A stretch of DNA of 64,000 nt from positions 310,001 through 374,000 of the forward strand of contig NZ_CP098514.1 of the NCBI RefSeq assembly GCF_023703775.1, written 5' to 3'. This DNA is from Haloplanus sp. GDY1 (GTDB lineage Archaea > Halobacteriota > Halobacteria > Halobacteriales > Haloferacaceae). Positions within the stretch are counted from its first letter, which is position 1, and every line of letters starts with the position of its first letter. This document shows, piece after piece, positions 38,875 to 47,973 of this stretch. A program made the translations under genes and the position numbers. The notes beneath the pieces are model-generated. The model did not search any database, was not told the origin of the DNA, and saw nothing but the letters and a program-made list of their open reading frames with translations.

Positions 38875-41240
38875 GGCAGACCACTCTCACTTCGGGTACG
38901 ACCGTTGTACACTTGAAGCCGCCGGACGACCACCTCGGTCAGAAAGAGGAGGAGGGCGGCGGTCAGCAGCGCCCAGTCCCAGGACTGGCGAACGTCGCGA
39001 ACCCGGGTGGACTGCTGGCGGGCGAAGTCGGCGATTTCCGCGGTCTGTCCCGGCTGGAACTGTCGGCCGCCGGTCGCCTGCACCGCGTCGGTCAGCGCCG
39101 ACGAGGTGCCGAAGCCCGCGTACTCGGCGGGGTAGTTCGCCGCGTAGGTCGCCCCGGCGACCGACTGGAAGCCGACCTCGGTCGGCGTCACCTGCGCCCG
39201 GTAGACGCCCTCGTCGACGGCGCTGAAGGCGAGGTCGGCCCCGCTCGGCGGGCTCTCGCCGCGGTAGATCACCGTCGTCGGCTCGCCGACCCGGGTGTCC
39301 GAGATGTCCGTGACGCCCGAGGCCTTGCGCTCGGGGTCGCCGATGGCGTAGTTCACCGACTTGGTGATCATCAGGGAGTCCGGCCGACCGAGCAGGCCGT
39401 CGAGCCCCCCGTTCGGCCCGTAGGTCGTGATGGTGGCGACCCGGCCGAGGCCGTACCGCCAGGCGGCGACCGCGGGGGTGCCGTCCGGCCCCGCGACGAG
39501 GAAGTCCGCCCCCGGCCGCATCGACACGTCGTTGATCGATCCGGGGTTGGACTCCAGGGTCACGCCGCTGGTGATGAAGTGCCCCGAGTCGACGACGGTG
39601 AGTCCCTCGCCCTGGAACTGGCGGCTGCCGCCGCCGAACAGCAGGCGCAGGCGGTCCGTCTCGCTCGCACGGAAGTAGTTGCCGCCGGACTCCTCGGCGA
39701 TCCGTCGCAGGACTCGCTCGTTGACGTTCCGACCGGCGCCGACGGCGATGACTCGGATGCCCCCCCTGCCGAGGGCGTTGGCGACGACGGCCGACCGGCT
39801 CTCGGTGTCGCCGCCGTCGCTGACGAGGATGACCGTCCCGCGCTGCCCGCCGAGCATCTCCTCGGCGCCCCGGAGGCCGTTGGCGATGTTCGTCGCCCCG
39901 CCGGCCTGCAGGCGTCTGATCCGGTCCTCGAGGCGGGCGCGGTTGTCGCTCAGGGGAGCGGGCTGGGCGACGCCGTAGGCCTGATAGTTGAAGCCGACGA
40001 CGCCGACGACGTTGTCGTCGTTGAGCTGCGAGAGGGCGTCGAGCGCGATGGCCTTCTGGATGCGCATGCCGCTGCCCGCGCTCCCCGAGACGTCGATCAG
40101 CATGACGATGCGGGCGCTCCCCGGCGCCGACGGGCCGAAGGTGACCGGGAGCATCGACGCCACCGAGGAGTTGGCGTAGTTGCCGTTCTCGAAGCTGTTG
40201 GGTCCGCCGACCATCAGGAGGCCACCGCCGTCGATGACGAACCGCTGGAGTTCGTCGACGTTGCCCATGTCGCCGGCCGCGACGTTCTGGACCACCACCG
40301 CGTAGTACGGGCTGAGGTCCGACGGAACGGACTCCGCGGTCTCCACGTCGTACAGTTGGTCGAGGTAGTTTCGCAGCGAGTAGTTGGTCCGGGAGACATA
40401 GAGGACGCGCGGCTGGTCGACGACCCGGACGGTCTTGCGGGCCACGTCGTTGATCGCGTACACGTCCTGTCCGTCGATTTCGGCGGTGATCCGGTGGCTC
40501 CCCGTCTCGGAGAAGGTGTACGAGACGGGGACGCTCCCGGTGCCGTCGACCTGTTCGGTGGTGACAGGGGTGCCGTCGACGGAGACGGTCACCGACACCG
40601 GCGCCGTCGCCTCCACGCCGGAGACCTCAACCAGGAACCGGCTCTCGACGCCGACGCTCGCCTTGTTCGGCCCGGTGAGCGTGACGTACCGCTCGGTGCG
40701 GGTCGGCTCCGTGGCGACGGTGCTGATCGTGGCGTTGAGCGAGCGGGCGAACTCCGCCGTCTCCGTCAGGCTCCCGCCGCCGGTCACCTGCCCGTCGGAG
40801 ACGACGACCACCGACCCGTTCTCGCGGAGGTTGGCGGCGATGCCGTCGCCGATCCGGGAGTTCGTCCCCTGAGCGACTGTGGAGACGGTGACCGGGACGC
40901 CCTCCTCCTCGATGCCGGTCGCGAGGTCCGCGGCGACGTCCGGCGAGACGGCGGTGCTGTTCGAGCGGTCGACCAGCAGCGACACCCGGGGGTCGCCCTG
41001 CGTCTCCATCGTCACGACGGTGAAGGGGCCGGCGGCCGCGACGACGATCAGCGTCGCGACGACGACCCGCGAGGCGAGCAGGAGGCGGCGGCTTCGGGTC
41101 GAGGCGGTCCCCGAGGCACGATAGCGGATCAGCAGGGCGAGGGCGACGACGGCCATCGGGAGGGCGGCGAGGACCAGCGGCCGTTCGAGGCCGACGACGG
41201 TGCCGTCGGAGAGCGCCGTCCGCACGGCGAGCGCGTACAT
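38871..41240 (-). CDS. Large vWA-domain membrane protein with BatB/BatA-like features
   Basis: 789 residues. Two hydrophobic helices near the start (PLVLAALPMAVVALALLIRY, LLLASRVVVATLIVVAAAG) anchor the protein. The first vWA-like segment (RVSLLVDRSNSTAVSP) and a second, fuller vWA domain (ARIVMLIDVSGSAGSGMRI with MIDAS DVSGS; VILVSDGGDTESRS) are separated by beta-sandwich segments. A C-terminal helix (LLTAALLLFLTEVVVRRL) closes it. It would sense or bind a partner outside the membrane. Starts 1 base from the end of the BatA-like gene (TGATG). Confidence 0.87.
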   Translation of the reverse strand: MYALAVRTALSDGTVVGLERPLVLAALPMAVVALALLIRYRASGTASTRSRRLLLASRVVVATLIVVAAAGPFTVVTMETQGDPRVSLLVDRSNSTAVSPDVAADLATGIEEEGVPVTVSTVAQGTNSRIGDGIAANLRENGSVVVVSDGQVTGGGSLTETAEFARSLNATISTVATEPTRTERYVTLTGPNKASVGVESRFLVEVSGVEATAPVSVTVSVDGTPVTTEQVDGTGSVPVSYTFSETGSHRITAEIDGQDVYAINDVARKTVRVVDQPRVLYVSRTNYSLRNYLDQLYDVETAESVPSDLSPYYAVVVQNVAAGDMGNVDELQRFVIDGGGLLMVGGPNSFENGNYANSSVASMLPVTFGPSAPGSARIVMLIDVSGSAGSGMRIQKAIALDALSQLNDDNVVGVVGFNYQAYGVAQPAPLSDNRARLEDRIRRLQAGGATNIANGLRGAEEMLGGQRGTVILVSDGGDTESRSAVVANALGRGGIRVIAVGAGRNVNERVLRRIAEESGGNYFRASETDRLRLLFGGGSRQFQGEGLTVVDSGHFITSGVTLESNPGSINDVSMRPGADFLVAGPDGTPAVAAWRYGLGRVATITTYGPNGGLDGLLGRPDSLMITKSVNYAIGDPERKASGVTDISDTRVGEPTTVIYRGESPPSGADLAFSAVDEGVYRAQVTPTEVGFQSVAGATYAANYPAEYAGFGTSSALTDAVQATGGRQFQPGQTAEIADFARQQSTRVRDVRQSWDWALLTAALLLFLTEVVVRRLQVYNGRTRSESGLP

Positions 41241-43039
41241 CAGAGATCACCCCGCCGGCGGAGGAAGGCCACCTCTCCGAGCGCCACGAGCAGCGCCGCC
41301 AGCCCGACGAGCCAGGTCAGCGGGCGGGGCACCTGTCGCTCCTCCTCGCGGCTCGTGACCCCGGTTTCGCTCGCGCGCTCGTCGAGGGCGACGGCGTCCA
41401 CGTCGGACTCCGCCTCGCTGTACAGCGAGACGCCGATCCGGCGGTCGCCGACGGCGTAGAAGCCGACGGCGTCGAGCGGAACGACGCGCGCGGAGACGGC
41501 CCCGTCGGGCGTCTCGACCCGCGTCTCGTTGGCGAACCGGAGTCGGCTCCCGGCCTCGCGGTTGAGCGCCGACAGCGACTCCCGGCCGGCGAGGTGGAAC
41601 ACCGCCCGCTTCCAGAAGACGGGGTACTGGTAGTTGAACCGGAACGGGTCGTCGTTGGTGACGTACCCGTAGTAGAGGACCCGCCCCGGGCCGCGGGTCT
41701 CGGTGGCGATCAGCGGCGTCCCGCCGGCGGTTCCCACCACCGCCGTCCCCGAGCGCAGCGACCCCTGGAGGTAGGTCCCCGGCGGCGGGAAGTCGATGCC
41801 GCGGGTGAGTTCCGTCGTCGCCACCCGCCCGACCGACGGGTTCGTCCCCGTCCCGTTCGGTGCGAGCAGGAGGAGGTCACCGTAGGTCTCCGGCGGGCTC
41901 GGCTGGGCCAGGACGCCGACGCCGCCGCCGGCTTCGATCACGTCACGTCCCGCCTCGACGTTGCCCCGGAGGAGGCTCTCGGGTTCGAGGTTGCTGTAGA
42001 GGATCACGTCGTACCCGTCGGCCACGGTCGTCGGGGGCTCGTCGACGGTCAGCTCCACCTCCTCGACGACCGAGAGCGCGGTCGTCAGATAGCGGTTCGG
42101 GTCGTTCGTCAGGAGGAGCACGTCCACGGTGGGGTCCGAGGGGGCGGCGACGTAGGCGGTGTCGTCGGTGGGGAAGGCGTCGCCGGGGGTCAGCCGCACC
42201 TGTCCACCGCCCGCGGGGACGACGAGGCTCACCCGCTCGACGCCGCCCGGGCCGAGTTCGAGCGAGCGACTGCGGCCGCCCAGCGACACCGACCGGGTGA
42301 CCGTCGACTCGCCGAAGTTCTTGACGGCGACGGTGACGTTCCGCCCCGAGAAGGAGCGGTCGACGATGCCGACGTTGCCGTCGCCGCCGCCCGCGAACTG
42401 CCGGAGGTCGACCTGCAGGTCGCGGGCGCGGGCCGACCGCACGGCGTCGGCCCAGCCGGCGTCGTCCGCGAAGTCGCTGAACACGACGACCCGGGCGTTC
42501 TCGCCGGCGATGGAGGCGGCCTGCGAGATGGCGGCGCCGAGGTCGGCCGTCGTGTCCGTCACGGCGAGTTCGTCGAGCGTCGCCTGCACCTCGGTGTCGC
42601 CGCCAGACCGGAGCGCGATCCGGCTCTCGGCGCCCGCGAAGACGACGGCGTTGGTGCCGGTCGTCTCCTCCCGGGCGGCGGCGACGGCGGCGGTGAAGCG
42701 CGTCCCGCCGTCCGTCTCGACGCCCATGCTCGCGCTGCCGTCGAGGACGATCACCGTCTCCTCGACCGTTTGGCTCTCCGAGACGGAGACGTAGGGACCG
42801 GCGAGCGCCACCGCGAGGGCGACCAGGACGAGCAGTTGCAGGAGCAAGAGGAGGTTGCGTTTGAGCCGTTCGAGCAGGGGGTTCGAGGCGTCCCGCTCGT
42901 CGTCGTCGAGCAGGAACTGGAGGGTCGGCAGTTCGACCCGGCGCGGGTCGGGCTGGACGAGATAGAGGACGACGATGGGGACCACCGAGAGCAGGGCGAG
43001 CAGCCCCAGCGGCGTGAGGAACACGTCGGAGAGGGCCAT
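41240..43039 (-). CDS. BatA-domain vWA membrane protein, first gene of the cluster
   Basis: 599 residues. The N-terminus MALSDVFLTPLGLLALLSVV and the second helix pair (LLLLLQLLVLVALAVALAGP) form the aerotolerance-regulator BatA N-terminal domain. The vWA domain has MIDAS DGSAS (TVIVLDGSASMGVETDGGT) and VVFSDFADDAGW. The middle has immunoglobulin-like strands; the C-terminal helix is LTWLVGLAALLVALGEVAFL. The first gene of a six-gene, all-overlapping operon (43039 to 35482). Divergent from the Lrp gene at 43155. Confidence 0.88.
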   Translation of the reverse strand: MALSDVFLTPLGLLALLSVVPIVVLYLVQPDPRRVELPTLQFLLDDDERDASNPLLERLKRNLLLLLQLLVLVALAVALAGPYVSVSESQTVEETVIVLDGSASMGVETDGGTRFTAAVAAAREETTGTNAVVFAGAESRIALRSGGDTEVQATLDELAVTDTTADLGAAISQAASIAGENARVVVFSDFADDAGWADAVRSARARDLQVDLRQFAGGGDGNVGIVDRSFSGRNVTVAVKNFGESTVTRSVSLGGRSRSLELGPGGVERVSLVVPAGGGQVRLTPGDAFPTDDTAYVAAPSDPTVDVLLLTNDPNRYLTTALSVVEEVELTVDEPPTTVADGYDVILYSNLEPESLLRGNVEAGRDVIEAGGGVGVLAQPSPPETYGDLLLLAPNGTGTNPSVGRVATTELTRGIDFPPPGTYLQGSLRSGTAVVGTAGGTPLIATETRGPGRVLYYGYVTNDDPFRFNYQYPVFWKRAVFHLAGRESLSALNREAGSRLRFANETRVETPDGAVSARVVPLDAVGFYAVGDRRIGVSLYSEAESDVDAVALDERASETGVTSREEERQVPRPLTWLVGLAALLVALGEVAFLRRRGDL

Positions 43040-43154
43040 ATCCGCACCACGTCACCGCTGCCTATCGGTCTTTCGCCGCGGCATCGTCACCATCGTTCGG
43101 GACGGATACTGACGCGTAAGCAAACCCTTTCACGGAGGGCGCCGACGGGAGCGT

Positions 43155-43643
43155 ATGGCCGACAAGCTGGAGCTACTCGACATACTCCTCGAGGACGCCC
43201 GTGAAAGCACGGCGACCATCTCGCGGCAGCTCGGCTGTGACGAGGCCGACGTCGAGGCGATGATCGAGGACCTCGAAGGCGAGGGGGCGATCCTGGGCTA
43301 TCAGGCCGTCGTCGACTGGAGCCGCGTCGAGCGAGACCACGTCGAGGCCGAAGTGGAACTCAACCTGGAACTCGACCGCGAGACGAAGTACGCCGACGTG
43401 GCCGGCCGGATCGCGAAGTTCGACGAGGTGACGGCGCTCCGACTCGTCTCCGGCGACTACGACTTCGACGTGACCGTCGAGGGCGACTCCATGCGCGACG
43501 TCTCCATGTTCGTCTCCGAACAGATCGCGCCGATTCCGGAGGTGACCCAGACGGTGACGCACTTCGTCATGGACACCTACAAGAACCGCGGGCTGGAGTT
43601 CACCGACAGCGACGAGGACGACCGCCTCTCGGTTTCCCCATGA
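43155..43643 (+). CDS. Lrp/AsnC-family transcriptional regulator
   Basis: 162 residues. The N-terminal helix-turn-helix (LLDILLEDARESTATISRQL, CDEADVEAMIEDLEGEGAIL) and the C-terminal RAM ligand-binding domain (AEVELNLELDRETKYADVAG, LVSGDYDFDVTVEGDSM) are both complete. The stop overlaps the aminotransferase start (ATGA), so the regulator probably controls its own operon and responds to an amino acid. Confidence 0.93.
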   Translation: MADKLELLDILLEDARESTATISRQLGCDEADVEAMIEDLEGEGAILGYQAVVDWSRVERDHVEAEVELNLELDRETKYADVAGRIAKFDEVTALRLVSGDYDFDVTVEGDSMRDVSMFVSEQIAPIPEVTQTVTHFVMDTYKNRGLEFTDSDEDDRLSVSP

Positions 43644-44779
43644 AGCTCTCCGAGCGAGCCAGGTCGACGCCCCCGTCCGGCATCCGCCGCTTCTTCGAAC
43701 TCGCCGAGGAGATGGACGACGTCATCTCGCTCGGCGTCGGCGAACCCGACTTCAGCGCGCCGTGGAAGGCGCGGGCGGCCGCCATCCACTCCCTCGAACG
43801 GGGGCGGACCTCCTACACCACCAACCGGGGGATGCTCGAACTCCGCGAGGCCATCGCGGACCACGTGCCGCGGTACGGCCTCGATTACGACCCCGAGACG
43901 GAGGTGCTCGTGACGACGGGCGCGAGCGAGGCCGTCGACCTCGCCCTCCGTGCCCTCGTCGACCCCGGCGACGCCGTGGCGGTCCAGTCGCCGGCGTACA
44001 TCTCGTACGGGCCGGGCGTGCGCTTCTCCGGCGGCGACCCCCTCCCCGTCACGACGCGCGCGGAGAACGACTTCGTCATGACCTACGACGACCTGGAGCG
44101 GGCGGGGGCCGCGGACGCCGAGGCCCTGATGATCTGTTACCCCAACAACCCCACGGGGGCGACGGCGAGTGCGGACGAACTGGCGGAGATCGCCGCCTTC
44201 GCCCGCGAACACGACCTGACGGTACTCTCCGACGAGATCTACGCCGCCCTGACCTACGAGGACGACCACACCTCCATCGCGACCCTGCCGGGGATGCGCG
44301 AGCGCACCGTCGTCTTCAACGGGTTCTCGAAGGCCTACGCCATGACCGGCCTCCGACTCGGCTACGCGCTGGGGCCGAGCGAGGTCGTCGACGCGATGAA
44401 CCGCATCCACCAGTACACGATGCTCTCGGCGCCGACGACCGCCCAGTACGCCGCGCTCGAAGCGCTGGAGTCCTGCGACGACGACGTCGAGGAGATGCGG
44501 ACGCAGTACGACCGTCGGCGCCGGTTCGTCATCTCCCGGTTCCGGGACGTGGGCCTCGACTGCTTCGAGGCGACCGGTGCCTTCTACGCCTTCCCCGAGG
44601 CCCCGTACGACGACGAGGAGTTCGCGGAGGACCTGCTCCAGGAGGAGGGGGTCGCCGTCGTGCCCGGACGCGTCTTCGGCGAGGAGGGGTACGGCCACCT
44701 CCGGGTCTCCTACGCGACGGGCATGTCGGATCTCAAGGAGGCGATGAACCGCATCGAGCGGTTCCTCGACGGTCGGTGA
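43640..44779 (+). CDS. Class I/II pyridoxal-phosphate aminotransferase
   Basis: 379 residues. The PLP lysine lies in VFNGFSKAYAMTGLRLGYAL (Lys in SKAYAM). Other conserved points are the start ELAEEMDDVISLGVGEPDF, TNRGMLELREAIADHV, YPNNPTGATAS (Asn) and the C-terminal Arg in YGHLRVSYATGM. It resembles aspartate/aromatic aminotransferases. The amino donor is not clear. Co-transcribed with the Lrp regulator. Confidence 0.93.
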   Translation: MKLSERARSTPPSGIRRFFELAEEMDDVISLGVGEPDFSAPWKARAAAIHSLERGRTSYTTNRGMLELREAIADHVPRYGLDYDPETEVLVTTGASEAVDLALRALVDPGDAVAVQSPAYISYGPGVRFSGGDPLPVTTRAENDFVMTYDDLERAGAADAEALMICYPNNPTGATASADELAEIAAFAREHDLTVLSDEIYAALTYEDDHTSIATLPGMRERTVVFNGFSKAYAMTGLRLGYALGPSEVVDAMNRIHQYTMLSAPTTAQYAALEALESCDDDVEEMRTQYDRRRRFVISRFRDVGLDCFEATGAFYAFPEAPYDDEEFAEDLLQEEGVAVVPGRVFGEEGYGHLRVSYATGMSDLKEAMNRIERFLDGR

Positions 44780-44834
44780 GGTCGGTTTCGAGACATAAGA
44801 AGTATTATCAGTGCCCCTTCCGTGAACGAAGGTG

Positions 44835-45551
44835 ATGGTCGCGGGTGGTGGGATGGGACCCGACGACGAGGGGATTAGCTTCGCGCACGCGTTAGCGACG
44901 CTGAAAGAACAGGGGAGTGCGCTGCTCGTCGTCGGGACGGTTCCGGACGAGATGTTCGCGAAGGCGTCGGCGACGATGCTCGGCGACCCGGCGGCCGACC
45001 CCCCGCGGCGCCGACTCGTCGTGACGCCGGAGCCGAACCGAGAGAGCGCGGTGCGCCGACTCCGCGAAACCGGGCCGCTCTCCTCGGAGTACGCACGGCT
45101 GATCACCCGGGGGGAGCAGGCGCGAAGCGCCGCCGCGGGGGGAGCGTCGCTCGACGAGGTGACTCCCCGGACGCACGTCATCGACGGGTCGATCCACGAA
45201 CTCGGGACGACGATCGCCGACGTGATCGAGGAGTTCGACCTGTTCGCGGGCGGCCTCGACCCCGCGGAGTTCCGGATGGGCTTCGAGTGCCTCCCGACCC
45301 TGCTCTCCGCCCACGGCCGCGAGACGGCGTTTCGGTTCCTGCACGTGGTCGTCGCACAGGCCCGGGCGGTGTCCGGACTGGTCCACTTCAGGCTCCCCCG
45401 CGACGTCGATGCGGAGGTCGTCAGGCTGTTCCAGCCGCTGTTCGACGCCACCGTCGAACTCCGGATCGACGGAGGCAGCCTGGATCAGCGGTGGCACTTC
45501 CGGGATCGGGACATCACGTCGGACTGGCTCCCCGTGGGCGATCCGACGTAA
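44835..45551 (+). CDS. DUF7504-like haloarchaeal protein
   Basis: 238 residues from the ATG at 44835; a GTG lies three bases earlier. The pattern is FAHALATLKEQGSALLVVGT near the start, then RRRLVVTPEPNRESAVRRLR, with HVIDGSIHELGTTIADVIEE and FECLPTLLSAHGRETAFRFL. It resembles a degenerate RecA/KaiC-like fold without a P-loop (I find no GxxGxGK[ST]). This family is common in haloarchaea next to signalling genes. An AT-rich promoter (aagtattatc) lies about 30 bases upstream. The CHAT protease gene is 59 bases downstream on the same strand. Confidence 0.68.
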   Translation: MVAGGGMGPDDEGISFAHALATLKEQGSALLVVGTVPDEMFAKASATMLGDPAADPPRRRLVVTPEPNRESAVRRLRETGPLSSEYARLITRGEQARSAAAGGASLDEVTPRTHVIDGSIHELGTTIADVIEEFDLFAGGLDPAEFRMGFECLPTLLSAHGRETAFRFLHVVVAQARAVSGLVHFRLPRDVDAEVVRLFQPLFDATVELRIDGGSLDQRWHFRDRDITSDWLPVGDPT

Positions 45552-45610
45552 CAGTATTGACAAGTAATCAACAATATGCTTTTGTGTACCACGACTGACT
45601 CTACCATACG

Positions 45611-47731
45611 ATGAGTCGAACCGAGCGGCCGAACGGGTCCGCCGTCGAGACGGACGGTGACCCCCTCGAAGTGTCGTTTACCACGCTCGACGACGAACCG
45701 GGACTGGTCGTCACCGACCTCATCGAGCGCAACCAGTTCCGGCTGTTCACCGACCGTCCGGTTTCGCCGACGCCGGTGGACCCCGCCGGTCATCGGTTCC
45801 CCATCGACGCGGCCGTGGCCGTCGACGCCGCGGAGATCGATCTGCCGACCGTCGTCTCCGTCTGCGTCCGCGACGAGAGCGGCGAGATGCTGGCCGAGAC
45901 CGAACACTTCGCCTACGAGGAGTTCCCGCCGGGGAGTTACAGCCTCGAACTCTGTGGCCCGATCAAGATCTACCTCCGGATCGAGGGTCCCGTCACGGTC
46001 GCCTCGGACGTGACACGCACCCACATCGAGTTCGACGGCACCCGCGAGGTCCGGGTGGGCGCCCGCTCGCACCACGAGGGTCCGGCCGCCACCCTCACGA
46101 CGACCGACGACCCCGTCGACGTGATGGCCGCCGTCTCGGAGTTCTCCTCGGCGCTCAAGACCGTCTCGCCGGAGCGATCCTATCCGACGCTCCGGGGGCA
46201 CCCGCCGCTGGTCGAACTCGGCGACCGGTTCGAGGTCCCCGACGGCGTGGTGTCGCCCGAGACGGGAATCAGGCTCGAACTCCCGCCGGCGTATCGATCG
46301 ATCTACGTGGCGACCCCGCTCGCGTACTACCTGGCGGCCGACGTGGTGCCGGGCGACCGCCCGCGACTCGTGACCGACTCCGGGTTCGAACACGACCTCG
46401 ACACGATGCGGGGGTTCGAGACGGAGGTCGAACGCGTCCTCAAGCAGACCTTCTTCCTCGACTGCGTGACGCGGACCGAGGGGTACTACTCGGTCGACCT
46501 CCACGAGCGGTCGGCCGTCGAGACTGACCTCGACCTCGACTTCGGGTGGCTGTACGACCAGCCGCTCGCGACCCAACTGGAGGAGTACCTCTCGGTTCCC
46601 TTCGGCGCCGTCGAGGACGAACTCCCGGAGTGGCGGCTGACGTCCCACGTCGCGCCCACACCGGAGAACGTGGAACTGCTGCCGTTCGTGACGAACGACC
46701 TCGCGGTGGTCCGGACGCCCCAGGATCAGCCGGAGCCGAGTTCGGAGGTCCAGACGGCCGCCGCCGACGAGTTCTTCCGCGACGCGACGTTCACCCGGAG
46801 CGCGGCGGCCGAGGAGTCCGCGCGGTCGTACGTCCAGCCGGAGACGGCCGACTCGCTCGAACAGTCGTGGGTGGGCGAGGGCGCCCCCATCGGCGCCAGC
46901 AAGGCCACCACGGCCGCCTTCTACAACCGACTCGATCGGACGCCCGCCGACGGGGACATCGGCATCACGGTCGTCTGCAACGACTCGCGCATGGCCGACG
47001 AACGCGACGTGGTCGACGAGGTGTACGGCTCGCGGGAGGAACTCCCCTTCGACGTGTCCGTCCACCACGACCTGACGCGGCAGGATCTGCGCGAGGTGCT
47101 CTCCGCGGAGTCGGATCTCCTCCACTACATCGGGCACATCGACGCGGCGGGCTTCGAGTGTGCGGACGGCAAACTCGACGCGACGACGCTCGAACGCGCG
47201 GGGCTCGACGCCTTCCTGCTCAACGCGTGCCAGTCCTACGAGCAGGGCTCGGCCCTCATCGACGCGGGCGCCATCGCGGGCATCGTCACCCTCTCGGACG
47301 TCATCAACAGCGGCGCCGTCCGGATGGGTCGGATGCTGGCGCGCCTGCTCAATCAGGGATTCACCGTCGGGAGCGCCCTCGAAGTCGCACGCGGCGACTC
47401 GATCATCGGGGAGCAGTACACCGTCATCGGGGACAGTAGCCTGTCGCTGGCCCAGACCGACGGCGGCCCCCCGAACGTCTGTGTGGTCAACAGCCGCGGG
47501 GACGGCTACGAACTCAACTGGCAGACTCACCCCTCCACCTCGTTCGGCATGGGGAGCCTCGTGATCCCGTGGATCGACGACGTCGACGAGTACCACCTCT
47601 GGTCGGGCGATTCCAGAACCTTCGAACTCTCCCGCGAGGAACTGCAGCAGTTTCTCTCCCTGGAGACGGTGCCGGTGAAAATCGACGGCTCGCTGGTCTG
47701 GAGCGACGAACTGGACCTGTCCGATCTTTAG
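45611..47731 (+). CDS. CHAT-domain (caspase-like) protease
   Basis: 706 residues. Residues about 1-420 form an unrecognised beta-rich N-terminal region. The C-terminal CHAT domain has the catalytic dyad His509 (LLHYIGHIDAAGFE) and Cys540 (AFLLNACQSYEQGSALIDAG) with the following conserved strand AIAGIVTLSDVINSG and helix (MGRMLARLLNQGFTVGSALE). CHAT proteases cleave specific protein substrates and often trigger cell death or defence. No TPR is seen in the N-terminal part. It has its own AT-rich promoter at about 45575-45590. The stop overlaps by four bases the convergent small repeat protein gene, which may be its substrate. Confidence 0.85.
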   Translation: MSRTERPNGSAVETDGDPLEVSFTTLDDEPGLVVTDLIERNQFRLFTDRPVSPTPVDPAGHRFPIDAAVAVDAAEIDLPTVVSVCVRDESGEMLAETEHFAYEEFPPGSYSLELCGPIKIYLRIEGPVTVASDVTRTHIEFDGTREVRVGARSHHEGPAATLTTTDDPVDVMAAVSEFSSALKTVSPERSYPTLRGHPPLVELGDRFEVPDGVVSPETGIRLELPPAYRSIYVATPLAYYLAADVVPGDRPRLVTDSGFEHDLDTMRGFETEVERVLKQTFFLDCVTRTEGYYSVDLHERSAVETDLDLDFGWLYDQPLATQLEEYLSVPFGAVEDELPEWRLTSHVAPTPENVELLPFVTNDLAVVRTPQDQPEPSSEVQTAAADEFFRDATFTRSAAAEESARSYVQPETADSLEQSWVGEGAPIGASKATTAAFYNRLDRTPADGDIGITVVCNDSRMADERDVVDEVYGSREELPFDVSVHHDLTRQDLREVLSAESDLLHYIGHIDAAGFECADGKLDATTLERAGLDAFLLNACQSYEQGSALIDAGAIAGIVTLSDVINSGAVRMGRMLARLLNQGFTVGSALEVARGDSIIGEQYTVIGDSSLSLAQTDGGPPNVCVVNSRGDGYELNWQTHPSTSFGMGSLVIPWIDDVDEYHLWSGDSRTFELSREELQQFLSLETVPVKIDGSLVWSDELDLSDL

Positions 47732-47937
47732 GGGCCGGAGATGCCGCCGCCGTTGCCGTCGGCGTTGTAGGGGCCGGAGATGCCGCCGCCGTTACCGTCG
47801 GCGTTGTAGGGGCCGGAGATGCCGCCGCCGTTGCCGTCGGCGTTGTAGGGACCGGAGATGCCACCGCCGTTGCCGTCCGCGACGGTACCGCTCTCTTCTC
47901 GGGACGCTGCCACCGTGCCGCTATCACTTTCGGACAT
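47728..47937 (-). CDS. Small repeat protein: four units of a 13-residue repeat
   Basis: 69 residues from ATG at 47937. The N-terminal 20 residues (MSESDSGTVAASREESGTVA) are Ser- and acid-rich with a repeated SGTVA. Four units of DGNGGGISGPYNA follow; the last ends at Pro. The DNA units are 39 bases and nearly identical, with only one or two silent differences. The protein is Gly-rich, probably unstructured, with no signal peptide. It sits tail-to-tail with the CHAT protease gene and has its own promoter. A substrate or regulator of the protease is a strong guess, unproven. Confidence 0.7.
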   Translation of the reverse strand: MSESDSGTVAASREESGTVADGNGGGISGPYNADGNGGGISGPYNADGNGGGISGPYNADGNGGGISGP

Positions 47938-47963
47938 CGCAACTCATCCGTCCGCCGGCAACG

Positions 47964-47973
47964 AATTATAATT
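47964..47973 (-). promoter_or_regulatory. TATA-like promoter of the repeat protein
   Basis: AATTATAATT sits 27 to 36 bases upstream of the ATG at 47937, in a strongly AT-rich patch (47964-48045) that contrasts with the surroundings. The spacing fits a leaderless or short-leader haloarchaeal transcript. Confidence 0.55.

Noticed and set aside
38913-41459. An 848-codon plus-strand frame opposite the vWA gene
   Set aside because: Shadow of the minus-strand gene; the composition is typical of antisense frames and no family is matched.
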